DNA of 64,000 bases from Streptomyces sp. NBC_01016. GTDB taxonomy: Bacteria > Actinomycetota > Actinomycetes > Streptomycetales > Streptomycetaceae. This document shows positions 17,736-27,006 of the stretch, piece by piece. The position numbers were made by a program, and so were the translations under genes. The notes beneath the pieces are model-generated. The model saw nothing but the letters and a program-made list of their open reading frames with translations. It was not told the DNA's origin and did no database searches. Position 1 is the first letter of the stretch. Each line of letters opens with the position of its first letter. Location: NCBI RefSeq assembly GCF_026341035.1, contig NZ_JAPEOQ010000001.1, positions 992,001 through 1,056,000 of the forward strand. The letters run 5' to 3'.

Positions 17736-19574
17736 ATGGGGCATTACAAGTCGAATCTCCGCGACATCGAGTTCAACCTCTTCGAGGTACTCGACCGCGA
17801 CAAGCTGTACGGCACCGGACCGTTCGCGGAGATGGACGTCGACACCGCCAAGAGCATCCTCGAAGAGGTCACCCGCCTCTCCGAGAACGACCTTGCGGAG
17901 TCCTTCGCGGACGCCGACCGCAACCCGCCGGTCTTCGACCCGGAGACCAACACGGCGCCGGTCCCGGCCTCCTTCAAAAAGTCCTACCAGGCCTTCATGG
18001 ACGCCGAGTACTGGCGTCTCGGCCTGCCCGAGGAGATCGGCGGCACCACCGCCCCGCGCTCGCTCATCTGGGCCCACGCGGAGCTGATCCTCGGCGCCAA
18101 CCCGGCGGTCTGGATGTACTCGTCCGGTCCCGCGTTCGCCGGCATCCTCTTCGAGGAGGGCAACGAGCAGCAGAAGAAGGCTGCCGAGATCGCCGTCGAG
18201 AAGCAGTGGGGCTCGACGATGGTGCTGACCGAGCCGGACGCCGGCTCGGACGTGGGCGCCGGCCGTGCGAAGGCCGTCGAGCAGGCGGACGGCTCCTGGC
18301 ACATCGAGGGCGTGAAGCGGTTCATCACGTCCGGTGAGCACGACATGTCGGAGAACATCCTCCACTACGTCCTCGCCCGCCCCGAGGGCCACGGCCCCGG
18401 CACCAAGGGCCTCTCCCTCTTCCTCGTCCCGAAGTTCGAGTTCGACTGGGAGACCGGCGAGCTGGGCGAGCGCAACGGCGTCTACGCCACCAACGTCGAG
18501 CACAAGATGGGCCTCAAGGCCTCCAACACGTGCGAGATGACCTTCGGCGACCAGCACCCCGCCAAGGGCTGGCTGATCGGCGACAAGCACGAGGGCATCC
18601 GCCAGATGTTCCGCATCATCGAGTTCGCCCGCATGATGGTCGGCACGAAGGCGATCTCCACGCTGTCGACGGGTTACCTCAACGCCCTCGAGTACGCCAA
18701 GGAGCGCGTCCAGGGCTCCGACCTGGCCCGCAGCACGGACAAGACCGCGCCGAAGGTCACCATCACGCACCACCCGGACGTGCGCCGCGCCCTGATGACG
18801 CAGAAGGCGTACGCGGAGGGCATGCGCACGCTCGTCCTCTACACGGCCTCCGTGCAGGACGCGATCCAGGTCAAGGAGGCCGCGGGCGAGGACGCTTCGG
18901 CCGAGCACGCGCTCAACGACCTGCTCCTGCCGATCGTGAAGGGCTACGGCTCCGAGAAGGGCTACGAGCAGCTGGCCCAGTCGCTGCAGACGTTCGGCGG
19001 CTCCGGCTTCCTGCAGGAGTACCCGATCGAGCAGTACATCCGTGACTCGAAGATCGACACGCTCTACGAGGGCACGACCGCGATCCAGGGCCAGGACTTC
19101 TTCTTCCGGAAGATCGTCCGCAACCAGGGTGCCGCGCTGAACGCGCTCTCCGAGGAGATCAAGAAGTTCCTCGCCGTGGAGACCGGCGGCGAGGAGCTGA
19201 CCGCGGCCCGCGAGACGCTCGCGAAGGCCGCCGGCGAGCTGGAGGCCATCGTCGGCCTCATGATCAACGACCTGGTCGCCACCGAGCAGGACGTGAAGTC
19301 GATCTACAAGGTCGGCCTCAACACGACCCGCCTGCTGATGGCCTCCGGCGACGTGGTCGTCGGCTACCTGCTCCTCAAGGGTGCGGCCGTCGCGGCGGAG
19401 AAGCTCGCAGCGGGTGCCTCCGCCAAGGACGTGCCGTTCTACCAGGGCAAGATCGCCGCTGCGAAGTTCTTCGCGGCGAACGTCCTGCCGGGTGTGACGG
19501 GTGCGCGCAAGCTCGCCCAGACCACGAGCGAGTCCGGCGTGGACATCATGGACCTGGACGAGTCGGCGTTCTGA
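17736..19574 (+). CDS. Acyl-CoA dehydrogenase (long form, FadE type)
   Basis: 612 residues from [10 protein letters not shown] at 17736, which has GGAG upstream; an in-frame ATG at 17664 would cover the promoter. FAD-dependent oxidation of acyl-CoA thioesters in beta-oxidation. Recognisable parts are the N-terminal helical domain, the mid-domain ([31 protein letters not shown]), the C-terminal helical domain ([35 protein letters not shown]) and the extra ~150-residue C-terminal extension of the 600-residue subfamily. It is transcribed alone, with a strong terminator just after it. Confidence 0.93.
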   Translation: MGHYKSNLRDIEFNLFEVLDRDKLYGTGPFAEMDVDTAKSILEEVTRLSENDLAESFADADRNPPVFDPETNTAPVPASFKKSYQAFMDAEYWRLGLPEEIGGTTAPRSLIWAHAELILGANPAVWMYSSGPAFAGILFEEGNEQQKKAAEIAVEKQWGSTMVLTEPDAGSDVGAGRAKAVEQADGSWHIEGVKRFITSGEHDMSENILHYVLARPEGHGPGTKGLSLFLVPKFEFDWETGELGERNGVYATNVEHKMGLKASNTCEMTFGDQHPAKGWLIGDKHEGIRQMFRIIEFARMMVGTKAISTLSTGYLNALEYAKERVQGSDLARSTDKTAPKVTITHHPDVRRALMTQKAYAEGMRTLVLYTASVQDAIQVKEAAGEDASAEHALNDLLLPIVKGYGSEKGYEQLAQSLQTFGGSGFLQEYPIEQYIRDSKIDTLYEGTTAIQGQDFFFRKIVRNQGAALNALSEEIKKFLAVETGGEELTAARETLAKAAGELEAIVGLMINDLVATEQDVKSIYKVGLNTTRLLMASGDVVVGYLLLKGAAVAAEKLAAGASAKDVPFYQGKIAAAKFFAANVLPGVTGARKLAQTTSESGVDIMDLDESAF

Positions 19575-19599
19575 CGCTCCGCTGAACCGGTATGTGGCC

Positions 19600-19634
19600 A
19601 AGGCCCGTCGTCCCTTTCGCGGACGGCGGGCCTT
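19600..19634 (+). terminator. Terminator after the acyl-CoA dehydrogenase
   Basis: 14-bp stem AAGGCCCGTCGTCC / GGACGGCGGGCCTT with one G-U pair and a CTTTCGC loop, 26 bases after the stop codon. Confidence 0.8.
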
Positions 19635-19681
19635 GCCCATGGCCACAGAGCGTGCCGTCGTCGGCAGCCACGGCCACCCGT

Positions 19682-19728
19682 AGTTGCGCGCACAGTTCCC
19701 CGCGCCCCTTTCAGGGCCGCCGGAGGCA
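19682..19728 (+). repeat. Dispersed Streptomyces intergenic element
   Basis: The sequence around GCGCACAGTTCCCCGCGCCC followed by TTTCAGGGC is a type of short GC-rich element that recurs between genes in many Streptomyces genomes (from memory). Only one copy is seen in this window. Function unknown. Confidence 0.45.
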
Positions 19729-19776
19729 GGCCGATGGGGCCGCGCCCGACCAGAGGCACTGGCCTACCCTTGCCGC

Positions 19777-21075
19777 ATGAACACCGCCTCCCGCCCCTTC
19801 GATCGCGGGCACACCGACGACCTGATGTCCTTCCTCGCGGCGAGCCCCACGCCGTACCACGCCGTGGCCAACGTGGCCGCACGCCTGGAGAAGGCGGGCT
19901 TCCAGCAGGTCGCCGAGACCGACGCCTGGGACGGCACCAGCGGAGGCAAGTTCGTCACCCGCGGCGGCGCCGTGATCGCCTGGTACGTGCCGGAGGGGGC
20001 GCAGGCCCACACGCCGTTCCGGATCGTCGGCGCGCACACCGACTCCCCGAACCTGCGCGTGAAGCCGCAGCCCGACATGGCGAGCAACGGCTGGCGGCAG
20101 GTCGCCGTGGAGATCTACGGCGGACCGCTGCTCAACTCCTGGCTCGACCGCGACCTCGGCCTCGCGGGCCGCGTCTCGCTGCGCGACGGCACCGAACGCC
20201 TCGTGAACGTCGACCGCGCCCTGCTGCGCGTCCCGCAGCTCGCCGTGCACCTGGACCGCTCCGTCACGACGGACGGCCTGAAGCTCGACAAGCAGCGCCA
20301 CATGCAGCCCATCTGGGGCCTCGGCGGCGACGTCCACGAGGGCGACCTCATGGCCTTCCTGGAGGACGAGAACGGGCTCGGCCGCGGCGACATCACCGGC
20401 TGGGACCTCATGACGTACGCGATCGAGGCCCCGTCCTACCTGGGCCGCGACAAGGAACTCCTCGCGGGCCCCCGCATGGACAACCTGCTGTCCGTGCACG
20501 CCTGCACCGCCGCGCTCGCCGAGGTCGGCAAGCAGGAGGACCTCCCGTACATCCCCGTGTTCGCCGCGTTCGACCACGAGGAGAACGGCTCGCAGTCCGA
20601 CACCGGCGCCGACGGCCCGCTGCTCGGGAACGTCCTGGAGCGTTCGGTGTTCGCGCGCGGAGGCTCGTACGAGGACAGGGCGCGCGCCTTCGCCGGCACG
20701 ATCTGCCTCTCCTCCGACACCGGTCACGCCGTGCACCCCAACTACGGCGAGCGCCACGACCCCACGCACCACCCGCGCGCCAACGGCGGCCCGATCCTCA
20801 AGGTGAACGTCAACAACCGCTACGCGACGGACGGTTCGGGCCGGTCCGTGTTCGCGGCGGCGTGCGACAAGGCCGGCGTGCCGTTCCAGTCGTTCGTGTC
20901 CAACAACGCGATGCCGTGCGGCACCACGATCGGCCCGATCACCGCGGCCCGGCACGGCATCAAGACCGTCGACATCGGCGCGGCGATCCTCTCCATGCAC
21001 AGCGTGCGCGAACTGTGCGGCGCCGACGACCCGTACCTGCTGGCGAACGCGCTGACGGCGTTCCTGGAGGGCTGA
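19777..21075 (+). CDS. apeB: M18 family aminopeptidase
   Basis: 432 residues from MNTASRPFDR at 19777; the upstream ATG at 19684 lies inside a dispersed repeat and is unlikely. Dinuclear zinc aminopeptidase of the aspartyl-aminopeptidase (M18) family, cytosolic, releasing N-terminal acidic or neutral residues. Metal-binding and catalytic motifs are VGAHTDSPNLRVKP, FDHEENGSQS, SSDTGHAVHPNY and the C-terminal SMHSVRELC. Intact and of family length. Confidence 0.94.
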   Translation: MNTASRPFDRGHTDDLMSFLAASPTPYHAVANVAARLEKAGFQQVAETDAWDGTSGGKFVTRGGAVIAWYVPEGAQAHTPFRIVGAHTDSPNLRVKPQPDMASNGWRQVAVEIYGGPLLNSWLDRDLGLAGRVSLRDGTERLVNVDRALLRVPQLAVHLDRSVTTDGLKLDKQRHMQPIWGLGGDVHEGDLMAFLEDENGLGRGDITGWDLMTYAIEAPSYLGRDKELLAGPRMDNLLSVHACTAALAEVGKQEDLPYIPVFAAFDHEENGSQSDTGADGPLLGNVLERSVFARGGSYEDRARAFAGTICLSSDTGHAVHPNYGERHDPTHHPRANGGPILKVNVNNRYATDGSGRSVFAAACDKAGVPFQSFVSNNAMPCGTTIGPITAARHGIKTVDIGAAILSMHSVRELCGADDPYLLANALTAFLEG

Positions 21076-21172
21076 ACGGGACCGCCCGCGCCAACAGCGG
21101 TGTGAGGACGAGGGGTTCGGGGGTACCCGGGCCCCTCAAGCATTTCCGTACACACAACAGGAGGCGGGCCTG

Positions 21173-21397
21173 ATGAACCTTGGGGGTTCCATCGTCCTGA
21201 TCGCCGTCGGCGCGATCCTCGCGTTCGCGACCGACTGGCACATGGAGAGCGTCAACCTCGACCTGGTCGGATGGATCCTGATGATCGTCGGCCTGATCGG
21301 GGTCTTCGTGTTCCGCAGCATCGGCAAACGCCGGGGCCTGGTCCCACCGGCCGGCCACACGACCGTGATCGAGGACGAACGGGACCGTCACATCTAG
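21173..21397 (+). CDS. Small membrane protein, DUF6458-like
   Basis: 74 residues with two membrane helices (about 6-22 and 30-48) separated by the short DWHMESVNLD segment, and a basic/acidic tail (IEDERDRHI). It resembles the small actinobacterial DUF6458 family, of unknown function. The start is well supported by AGGAGG. It is convergent with the thioredoxin-NHL gene. Confidence 0.75.
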   Translation: MNLGGSIVLIAVGAILAFATDWHMESVNLDLVGWILMIVGLIGVFVFRSIGKRRGLVPPAGHTTVIEDERDRHI

Positions 21398-21401
21398 CGC
21401 C

Positions 21402-23219
21402 CTAGGCGCCTTGGGCGTCCCGGTCGTCCATGCCGGCCAGCACCAGCGGCAGCCGCTCCGCCCCGCCCACGTCCACCACCACGACGGGTACGCCCCAGTC
21501 CTGCTGGTGGACGTGGCAGGCGGGGTACTCGTTCTCCGGGTCGTCGTCACAGGACGCCGCCATCGCCGATACGTGCAGCACGCCCTCGGTGACGGCGGGG
21601 TTCAGCGTCAGCCCGCGGGCCAGATCCGTGCCCGCGCCTGCCCCCGCCGCCAGCAGCTCGGGCGGCGTCGACGAGACGAGCAGCCGGGTGGAGGGACCGT
21701 ACCGGGTGTCGAGCTTCTGCCCGGCCGGCGCCTGGAAGACGACGTCCAACTGAAGTGACCCGCCCGCGACTTCGGTCGCCGCGCGCTGCGTGCGATGCGC
21801 GACGGACTCGACGCGCACGGCCTCCTCGGGGAGGCGCAGCCGGGTCAGCCGGTGCCGCGCGGACTCGACGACGACCACGTCCCCGTCGACGACGAGCGCG
21901 TCGCTCGGTTCCCTCAAGTCCATTGCCAACGTGGTGACTTGACCCGTCGCCGGGTCGTAGCGCCGCAGGGCGTGGTTGTACGTGTCCGAGACCGCGACCG
22001 AGCCGTCGGGCAGCGCGGTGACGCCCAACGGGTGCTGGAGCAGGGCCTGTTCGGCGTCACCGTCGCGGTGCCCGAAGTCGAAGAGCCCGGTGCCGACGGC
22101 GGTGTGCACAGCCCCGTCCCCGTCCACGTACCGCAACGCGCTGGTCTCGGAGTCGGCGACCCACAGCCGCGCCCCGTCCGGGGAGACGGCGAGGCCCGAG
22201 GGCTGGGCGAACCAGGCCTCGTCGCCGGGGCCGTCCACCAGTCCCTCGTTCGTGGTCCCGGCCGCGACCGCGACCGTCCGCGTCTCGGGGTCGTACGTCC
22301 ACAGCTGGTGCACGCCCGCCATGGCGATCCACACCTTGCCCCCGAAAACGGCGACGTCCCACGGGGAGGAGAGGTCGACGTCGAGGGCGGGGCCGCTGGT
22401 CGGTGAGCCCTGCCACCACTGCTTTCCGGTGCCGGCGAGGGTCGTGACGGAGCCGGTCCCGAGGTCCAGGGCGCGCAGCGCGTGGTTCACGGTGTCGGCG
22501 ACGACGACGGTGTTCTCGTCGAGGAGGGCGAGCCCCTGCGGCTCGTTGAAGGAGTCGGCCCCGAAGCCGCGCTCCCCGCTGCCGAGCCGCCTGACGACGC
22601 TCTCCCCGTCGCCCTCCAGCTCCACCAGCTGATGCCGCGTCGTGTCGCTGACCAGGAAGTTCCCCGAGGGGAGCGCGATCGCCTTGCCGGGGAAGCGCAG
22701 GTCGGTCGCGACCGGTTCGGGCGCCACGTACGGCCCCTCGCCACGCCGCAGCGTGCCCTTCGCCGCGTGCTCCGCCTCCAACTCCTCGACCAGCGTCCCG
22801 ATCGCGTGCGCGTGCCCCTCACCGGCGTGCTGCGCGACGACGTACCCCTCGGGGTCGATCACGACGAGCGTGGGCCAGGCGCGGACCGCGTACTGCTTCC
22901 AGGTGGCGAGCTCCGGGTCGTCGAGGACCGGGTGCTCGACTCCGTACCGCTCGACGGCGTCGACGACCGCCGCGTGCTCGGCCTCGTGCACGAACTTCGG
23001 CGAGTGCACCCCGATGATCACGACGGTGTCGCGGTGCTTCTCCTCCAGCTCACGCAGCTCGTCGAGGACGTGCAGGCAATTCACACAACAAAATGTCCAG
23101 AAATCAACAATTACGATGCGGCCCCGCAGGTCCGCCAGGCCACTCAGCTTGCCGTCAGTGTTGATCCATCCACCCTTGCCCACCAGCTCAGGGGCCCGGA
23201 CACGTGCGCGCTTCGACAT
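21402..23219 (-). CDS. Thioredoxin-like / NHL-repeat protein (NHLRC2 type)
   Basis: 605 residues. The N-terminal ~150 residues are a thioredoxin-like AhpC/TSA fold with the cysteine cluster FCCVNC (TFCCVNCLHVLDEL), followed by a six-bladed NHL beta-propeller (repeated LALLDENTVVVADTVNHALR, LAVSPDGARLWVADSETSAL and similar) and a C-terminal beta domain. This is the architecture of human NHLRC2 and its bacterial relatives. A redox or scaffold role is assumed but not established. No signal peptide, so probably cytosolic. Confidence 0.9.
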   Translation of the reverse strand: MSKRARVRAPELVGKGGWINTDGKLSGLADLRGRIVIVDFWTFCCVNCLHVLDELRELEEKHRDTVVIIGVHSPKFVHEAEHAAVVDAVERYGVEHPVLDDPELATWKQYAVRAWPTLVVIDPEGYVVAQHAGEGHAHAIGTLVEELEAEHAAKGTLRRGEGPYVAPEPVATDLRFPGKAIALPSGNFLVSDTTRHQLVELEGDGESVVRRLGSGERGFGADSFNEPQGLALLDENTVVVADTVNHALRALDLGTGSVTTLAGTGKQWWQGSPTSGPALDVDLSSPWDVAVFGGKVWIAMAGVHQLWTYDPETRTVAVAAGTTNEGLVDGPGDEAWFAQPSGLAVSPDGARLWVADSETSALRYVDGDGAVHTAVGTGLFDFGHRDGDAEQALLQHPLGVTALPDGSVAVSDTYNHALRRYDPATGQVTTLAMDLREPSDALVVDGDVVVVESARHRLTRLRLPEEAVRVESVAHRTQRAATEVAGGSLQLDVVFQAPAGQKLDTRYGPSTRLLVSSTPPELLAAGAGAGTDLARGLTLNPAVTEGVLHVSAMAASCDDDPENEYPACHVHQQDWGVPVVVVDVGGAERLPLVLAGMDDRDAQGA

Positions 23220-23248
23220 GTCTCAAGACAACCACGGCACCCTGTGTC

Positions 23249-24508
23249 TCATTCCGCGCCGCACTTCTCAGCCCATTCGATGCGAAGCCTCTTTGCGGGG
23301 TCGAACCGTCGACCGCGGCCGTCCGCCTTCGTCACCCAGATCCGGTCGACCTCCGTGCTGAGCAGACTCCTGCGCCCTGGCACATCGATGCGATCCCACT
23401 GATTGACGATCGCCTTCGGTGCCCGGCCGAGAAACGCATCGACAACAGCCCTCTCGACCGGCGTCGCCATGGCGCGCGCCCCTGGGCACACATGGCCGAG
23501 ACGCACGCCGTGACACACGTAGGAATGGCCGCTCATGCTCATCCGTGTACCGCACCCTTCGACGGCGCAGTACAGCAGCCCGGTCAGCAGATGGGCCGGT
23601 TCCCGGACCGGGAATTTCACCCCGTCCGCCCTTGTACGCGTCCTCGACGCGAAAGCAGCCACGATCACGTCCTGCTCTTGCACGGTGACGATGCCTTCCC
23701 CCACGTTCACCGGAGCCCCGGTCTCCGCATCGCGGTACGGCCTCACCACAGACGTGTACTTGAGGCGGCTTCTGGCCTCGTCCCAGACCATCTGGGTCTG
23801 AGGCAACAGCCCTGCGAACGCAGGAGCCCTCAGTAACTGGGACAGGGTCCCAACCTGCCACAGACCGCCTCTCGGAGCAGGCACGCCGTGCTCGTTGAGC
23901 ATCCTCGCGATCCGCACCAATGGCGTGCCGGACAGGGCTTCGTCGGCGATCAGCCGCGCATACACGGATGTCTCGGAATCCGGTGCGAGTCGCCCCGTCT
24001 CCGAGTCGATGCGCAGTCCGTAGGGAGGCTGTCCCCCGATCCAGCGTCCCTGGCGGCGGAGAAACTGCTTGGCGTGCTGGATGCGCTGCCCTTGCGTCTC
24101 CGCTTCCTGACGCGCCCACTCCGACAAGGAGGAGATGGCCAGCCGAGCGCCCGGCGAAGTCGAGTCGAGACCGTCCATCACCGAGATCAGGCGCCCTCCG
24201 ACCTGATCAAACTCGTCCAGCAGTGGGCCGATCTCGCTGATTCCCTTGCGACTGAGCCTGTCCAGCTTCCAGACGATCAGTGTGCGAACGGCCCCCGAGA
24301 CGACCCCTGCTCTCGCCTTGTCGAAGCCTTCACGTACAACGTCCTTGTACCCGGACCTTCCTCTGTCGACGTGAACCATCCGGACCGCGAGCCCTTGATC
24401 GGCGGCCCAACGGCGGCAATCCATCTCTTGCCGCTCAATCGCGGTCTTGCCGTCCCGGTCGAGCGAGAGTCTCAAGTACAGATCCGCTTGGTTGTCACCC
24501 TGCCGCAT
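23249..24508 (-). CDS. Serine recombinase (site-specific integrase family)
   Basis: 419 residues. Resolvase/invertase catalytic domain: Ser15 in YLRLSLDRDG, the arginines of WKLDRLSRKG, and SSLSEWARQEAETQGQRI. A recombinase domain (GGQPPYGLRID, LNEHGVPAPRGGLWQVGTL) and a zinc-ribbon domain (LLYCAVEGCGTRM ... YVCHG ... HVC) follow. It is shorter than phiC31-type integrases (about 600) and lacks most of the long coiled-coil tail. ATG 24508 has a GGAGGGG site. Its codon use appears less GC-extreme than its neighbours', and no other phage or plasmid gene is adjacent. It looks like a solitary remnant or domesticated integrase; no flanking att repeats were found by eye. Confidence 0.9.
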   Translation of the reverse strand: MRQGDNQADLYLRLSLDRDGKTAIERQEMDCRRWAADQGLAVRMVHVDRGRSGYKDVVREGFDKARAGVVSGAVRTLIVWKLDRLSRKGISEIGPLLDEFDQVGGRLISVMDGLDSTSPGARLAISSLSEWARQEAETQGQRIQHAKQFLRRQGRWIGGQPPYGLRIDSETGRLAPDSETSVYARLIADEALSGTPLVRIARMLNEHGVPAPRGGLWQVGTLSQLLRAPAFAGLLPQTQMVWDEARSRLKYTSVVRPYRDAETGAPVNVGEGIVTVQEQDVIVAAFASRTRTRADGVKFPVREPAHLLTGLLYCAVEGCGTRMSMSGHSYVCHGVRLGHVCPGARAMATPVERAVVDAFLGRAPKAIVNQWDRIDVPGRRSLLSTEVDRIWVTKADGRGRRFDPAKRLRIEWAEKCGAE

Positions 24509-24574
24509 GTCCCCTCCCAGAGTTGCTTACTCTATGAACGAACAGCACGGTCAAGGGTCACCAACTCAGGCCGT

Positions 24575-24988
24575 TCAGCGCCCAGTCACCCCCAAGTTGT
24601 GTCCCGTCGTCGAGTCGACGTGGTCCGGTACGGGGTCGTGGGCGTCGCCCGTCGTGGGGGTGCCGGTGGGTTCCAGGAGGAGGATCGCGGTGCCGGGGGC
24701 CGCGTGCGGCTTGTGCCAGGTGCCGCGGGGGACGGTGAAGACCGAGCCGCGGGGGAGGACCACGGCCCGCTCCCCGTCCTTCTCGCGAAGGCCGATGGTG
24801 AGCTCGCCCTCGACGACCAGGAAGAACTCGTCCGTGTCCTCGTGGACGTGCCAGACGTGCTCGCCCTCGGCCTTCGCGAGGCGGACGTCGTAGTCGTTGA
24901 CCGACGTGACGATGCGGGGGCTCCAGGTCTCGTCGAAGGTGGTCAGGGCCTGGGTGAGGGATACGGGTGCGGATGCCATGCGGCTCAT
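24575..24988 (-). CDS. Cupin domain protein
   Basis: 137 residues with a single conserved beta-barrel cupin. Metal ligands are probably H-x-H in VWHVHEDTDEFF, the Glu just after, and the His in GTWHKPHA. Small stand-alone cupins of this type may be isomerases, dioxygenases or sensors; no substrate can be proposed. Start at 24988 (MSRMASAPV) or 24979. It is divergent from the regulator pseudogene at 25032, with only 43 bases between them, so the two may share control. Confidence 0.8.
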   Translation of the reverse strand: MSRMASAPVSLTQALTTFDETWSPRIVTSVNDYDVRLAKAEGEHVWHVHEDTDEFFLVVEGELTIGLREKDGERAVVLPRGSVFTVPRGTWHKPHAAPGTAILLLEPTGTPTTGDAHDPVPDHVDSTTGHNLGVTGR

Positions 24989-25031
24989 CCTGGGCCTGCC
25001 GCCGCGGGCGGGCGAGTGCTAGAAATCGCGT

Positions 25032-26044
25032 ATGGCGCAAGGATCCTCGCACCGTGTCCCGCACGTGGTCGTCCTCGTCGACGAGGGCGTCAACCCCTTC
25101 GAAGTCGGCGTCGCCACCGAGGTGTTCGGGCTGCCGCGGCCCGAACTCGGTGCACGGGGCCCGCTGTACACGCTGACGTTGTGCGCGCCGGAGCCCGACA
25201 TCCGGATGAACCACGGGTTCTTCACGATGGCGGGGGCCGCAGGGCTCGAGGCCGTCGACCGCGCCGACACCCTGATCGTGCCGGGGCGCCCCGACAACGT
25301 CGTGCCGCGCACCGGGGCCGTCCTGGAGGCCATCCGGCGGACGCACGCGCGCGGTGCCAGGATCGCCGCCTTCTGCACCGGGGCCTTCGCGCTCGCCGAG
25401 GCCGGGCTGCTCGACGAGCGGCGGGCCACGACGCACTGGCGGTGGGCCGAGGAGTTCCGTGCGCTGCATCCGAAGGTGCTCCTGGAGCCGGACGTGCTGT
25501 TCGTCGACGAGGGTGACGTCCTGACCGCGGCGGGGAGTGCGGCCGCGCTCGATCTGGGGCTGTACCTCGTGCGGCGCGATCACGGCGCGGAGGTCGCGGC
25601 CTCGGTGTCCCGGCGGCTCGTCTTCGCGGCCCATCGGGACATGGGGTCTCCCCTGCTCGAGTTTGTTCGAGAGCTTGGGGAAGGGCAGCGGCGTTCATCG
25701 AGCGGCCCGTGCCCGTGGTGCCGGACGTCTCGCTCGCGCCGGTTCTCAGCTGGGCGCAGGAGCGGCTCGACGAACCGCTCACCGTCGCCGGCCTGGCCGC
25801 CCGCGCCGCCGTCAGCCCGGCCACCCTGCACCGCCGCTTCCGCGCCGAACTCGGTACGACGCCGCTGGCCTGGCTGCTGGGTGAACGCGTCGCCCTGGCC
25901 TGCCGGATCCTCGAGCGCGGCGAGCAGCGGATCGACGTCGTGGCGGCCGGGAGCGGCCTGGGCAGCGCCGCCAATCTGCGGACGCACCTGAAGCGGACGA
26001 CGGGGCTGAGCCCGTCGGCGTACCGGAAGAGGTTCGGGGGGTAG
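25032..26044 (+). pseudogene. GlxA-type regulator (DJ-1/PfpI plus AraC domain), frameshifted
   Basis: The frame starting at 25032 encodes a DJ-1/PfpI-like domain (VVVLVDEGVNPFEVGVATEV, FCTGAFALAEAGLLDERRATTHW) up to FAAHRD at 25640. The expected continuation, QFIERPVPVVPDVSLAPVLSW and the AraC helix-turn-helix (VSPATLHRRFRAELGTTPLAWL ... GLSPSAYRKRF), lies in a different frame from about 25694 to 26044. About 40 bases of inverted-repeat sequence (25641-25683) sit at the junction and shift the frame. Without them the protein would be an ordinary ~320-residue GlxA regulator. A GTG at 25709 could allow separate translation of the DNA-binding half. Confidence 0.8.
25641..25683. repeat. Small inverted-repeat element inside the regulator gene
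   Basis: The sequence runs from ATGGGGTCTCCCCTGCTCGA through a TTTGT centre to TCGAGAGCTTGGGGAAG. The arms CCCCTGCTCGA / TCGAGAGCTTGGGG pair imperfectly. Similar short GGGGTCTCCCCTGCTCGA...GAGAGCTTGGGG elements recur between Streptomyces genes (from memory). Here it interrupts a coding sequence. Confidence 0.65.
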
Positions 26045-26105
26045 GGGCCGGAACCCGGTGTGGCAAGTGGGCGTCGGGCGGGGGTGTGAACGACGCTGGG
26101 CAGCT

Positions 26106-26963
26106 ATGAGCGACAGCAGCGGACGCGTCACCCGTACCGTCCAGTGGGCCACCGGGCACGTCGAGTCCGTGCGGGAGCGGATTCCCTTCGTCACCCGCAC
26201 GGCGCGGCAGATCGTTTCCGTGCGGCTGCTGGACTCGTCGACGCGGCTCGCCGCGCAGGCGTTCCTCACGGCGATCCCGGTGCTGTTCGTCATCGCCGCG
26301 TTCGCGCCGTCGGCCGTGCGGGAGCAGCTGCTCGACTCCTCGCGCACCGCCATCGGGCTCAGCGACGGTTCGCTGGCCGAGGTCCGGCAGGTGTACGGCG
26401 TGAACGACTCGACCACGCGCGACACTTCGGGCGCGGTCGGTGTGCTGGTCACGCTGGTGTCCGCGACGGCGTGCAGTCGGGCGCTGCAACGGGTGTGCGA
26501 GCGGTCGTGGCAGCTGCCGCCCGCCGGGCTGCGGGTCGTGGCCTGGCGGTGGGCGGTGTGGCTGGGTGTGTGGCTGACCGCGGTCCTCGCGCAAGGCGTG
26601 CTGCGCGACGGGTTCGGCGTGGGCGCGTGGCTGGGGATTCCGCTGTCGTACGTGACGAGCGTGCTGCTGTGGTGGTGGACGCAGCACCTGCTGCTGGGGA
26701 GCCGGGTGGCGTGGCTGCCGCTGCTGCCGGGAGCCGTGCTCACCGGGGTCGGCGTGGTCACGCTGTCGTGGGCCTCGCACCTCTACATGCCGCGCGTGCT
26801 GAACCGTTCGCTCGCCCAGTTCGGCCCGTTCGGGCTCGTGTTCACGCTGTTGTCGTGGCTGATCGTGCTGTTCACGGTGGTGTGCGCGGGGATCTCGGTG
26901 GGCTATGTCGTCGCGCGGGAGCGGCCGGTGGCGCGGGTGTTGCGGACGCCTGAAACGGCGTAG
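26106..26963 (+). CDS. YihY/BrkB-like membrane protein
   Basis: 285 residues with about six hydrophobic segments and the YihY/virulence factor BrkB family pattern (STRLAAQAFLTAIPVLFVIAAF near the N-terminus, FGPFGLVFTLLSWLIVLFTVV near the C-terminus). Function not established; an inner-membrane transport role is assumed. The ATG at 26106 (MSDSSGRVTR) is chosen over the upstream frame opening at 26058. Confidence 0.82.
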   Translation: MSDSSGRVTRTVQWATGHVESVRERIPFVTRTARQIVSVRLLDSSTRLAAQAFLTAIPVLFVIAAFAPSAVREQLLDSSRTAIGLSDGSLAEVRQVYGVNDSTTRDTSGAVGVLVTLVSATACSRALQRVCERSWQLPPAGLRVVAWRWAVWLGVWLTAVLAQGVLRDGFGVGAWLGIPLSYVTSVLLWWWTQHLLLGSRVAWLPLLPGAVLTGVGVVTLSWASHLYMPRVLNRSLAQFGPFGLVFTLLSWLIVLFTVVCAGISVGYVVARERPVARVLRTPETA

Positions 26964-26990
26964 GGCCGCACCCCCGCGAGGGTGCGGCCC
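26963..26990. terminator. Bidirectional terminator BrkB / FG-GAP gene
   Basis: Perfect 11-bp stem GGGCCGCACCC / GGGTGCGGCCC with loop CCGCGA, starting on the last base of the BrkB stop and 17 bases before the convergent FG-GAP gene's stop. Confidence 0.85.
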
Positions 26991-27006
26991 GTCAGTCCGT
27001 GCGTGG

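Noticed and set aside
23249..24508. Recombinase as the phiC31 integrase acting on the local attB
   Set aside because: It is about 190 residues shorter than phiC31 integrase and 6.5 kb from attB, which is unoccupied.
23220..24580. att repeats flanking the serine recombinase
   Set aside because: Compared both flanks by eye; only chance matches of under 9 bases were found.
26144..26953. 269-residue alternative frame in the BrkB gene
   Set aside because: Arg/Ala-rich without membrane segments; the YihY/BrkB frame has clear hydrophobic helices.
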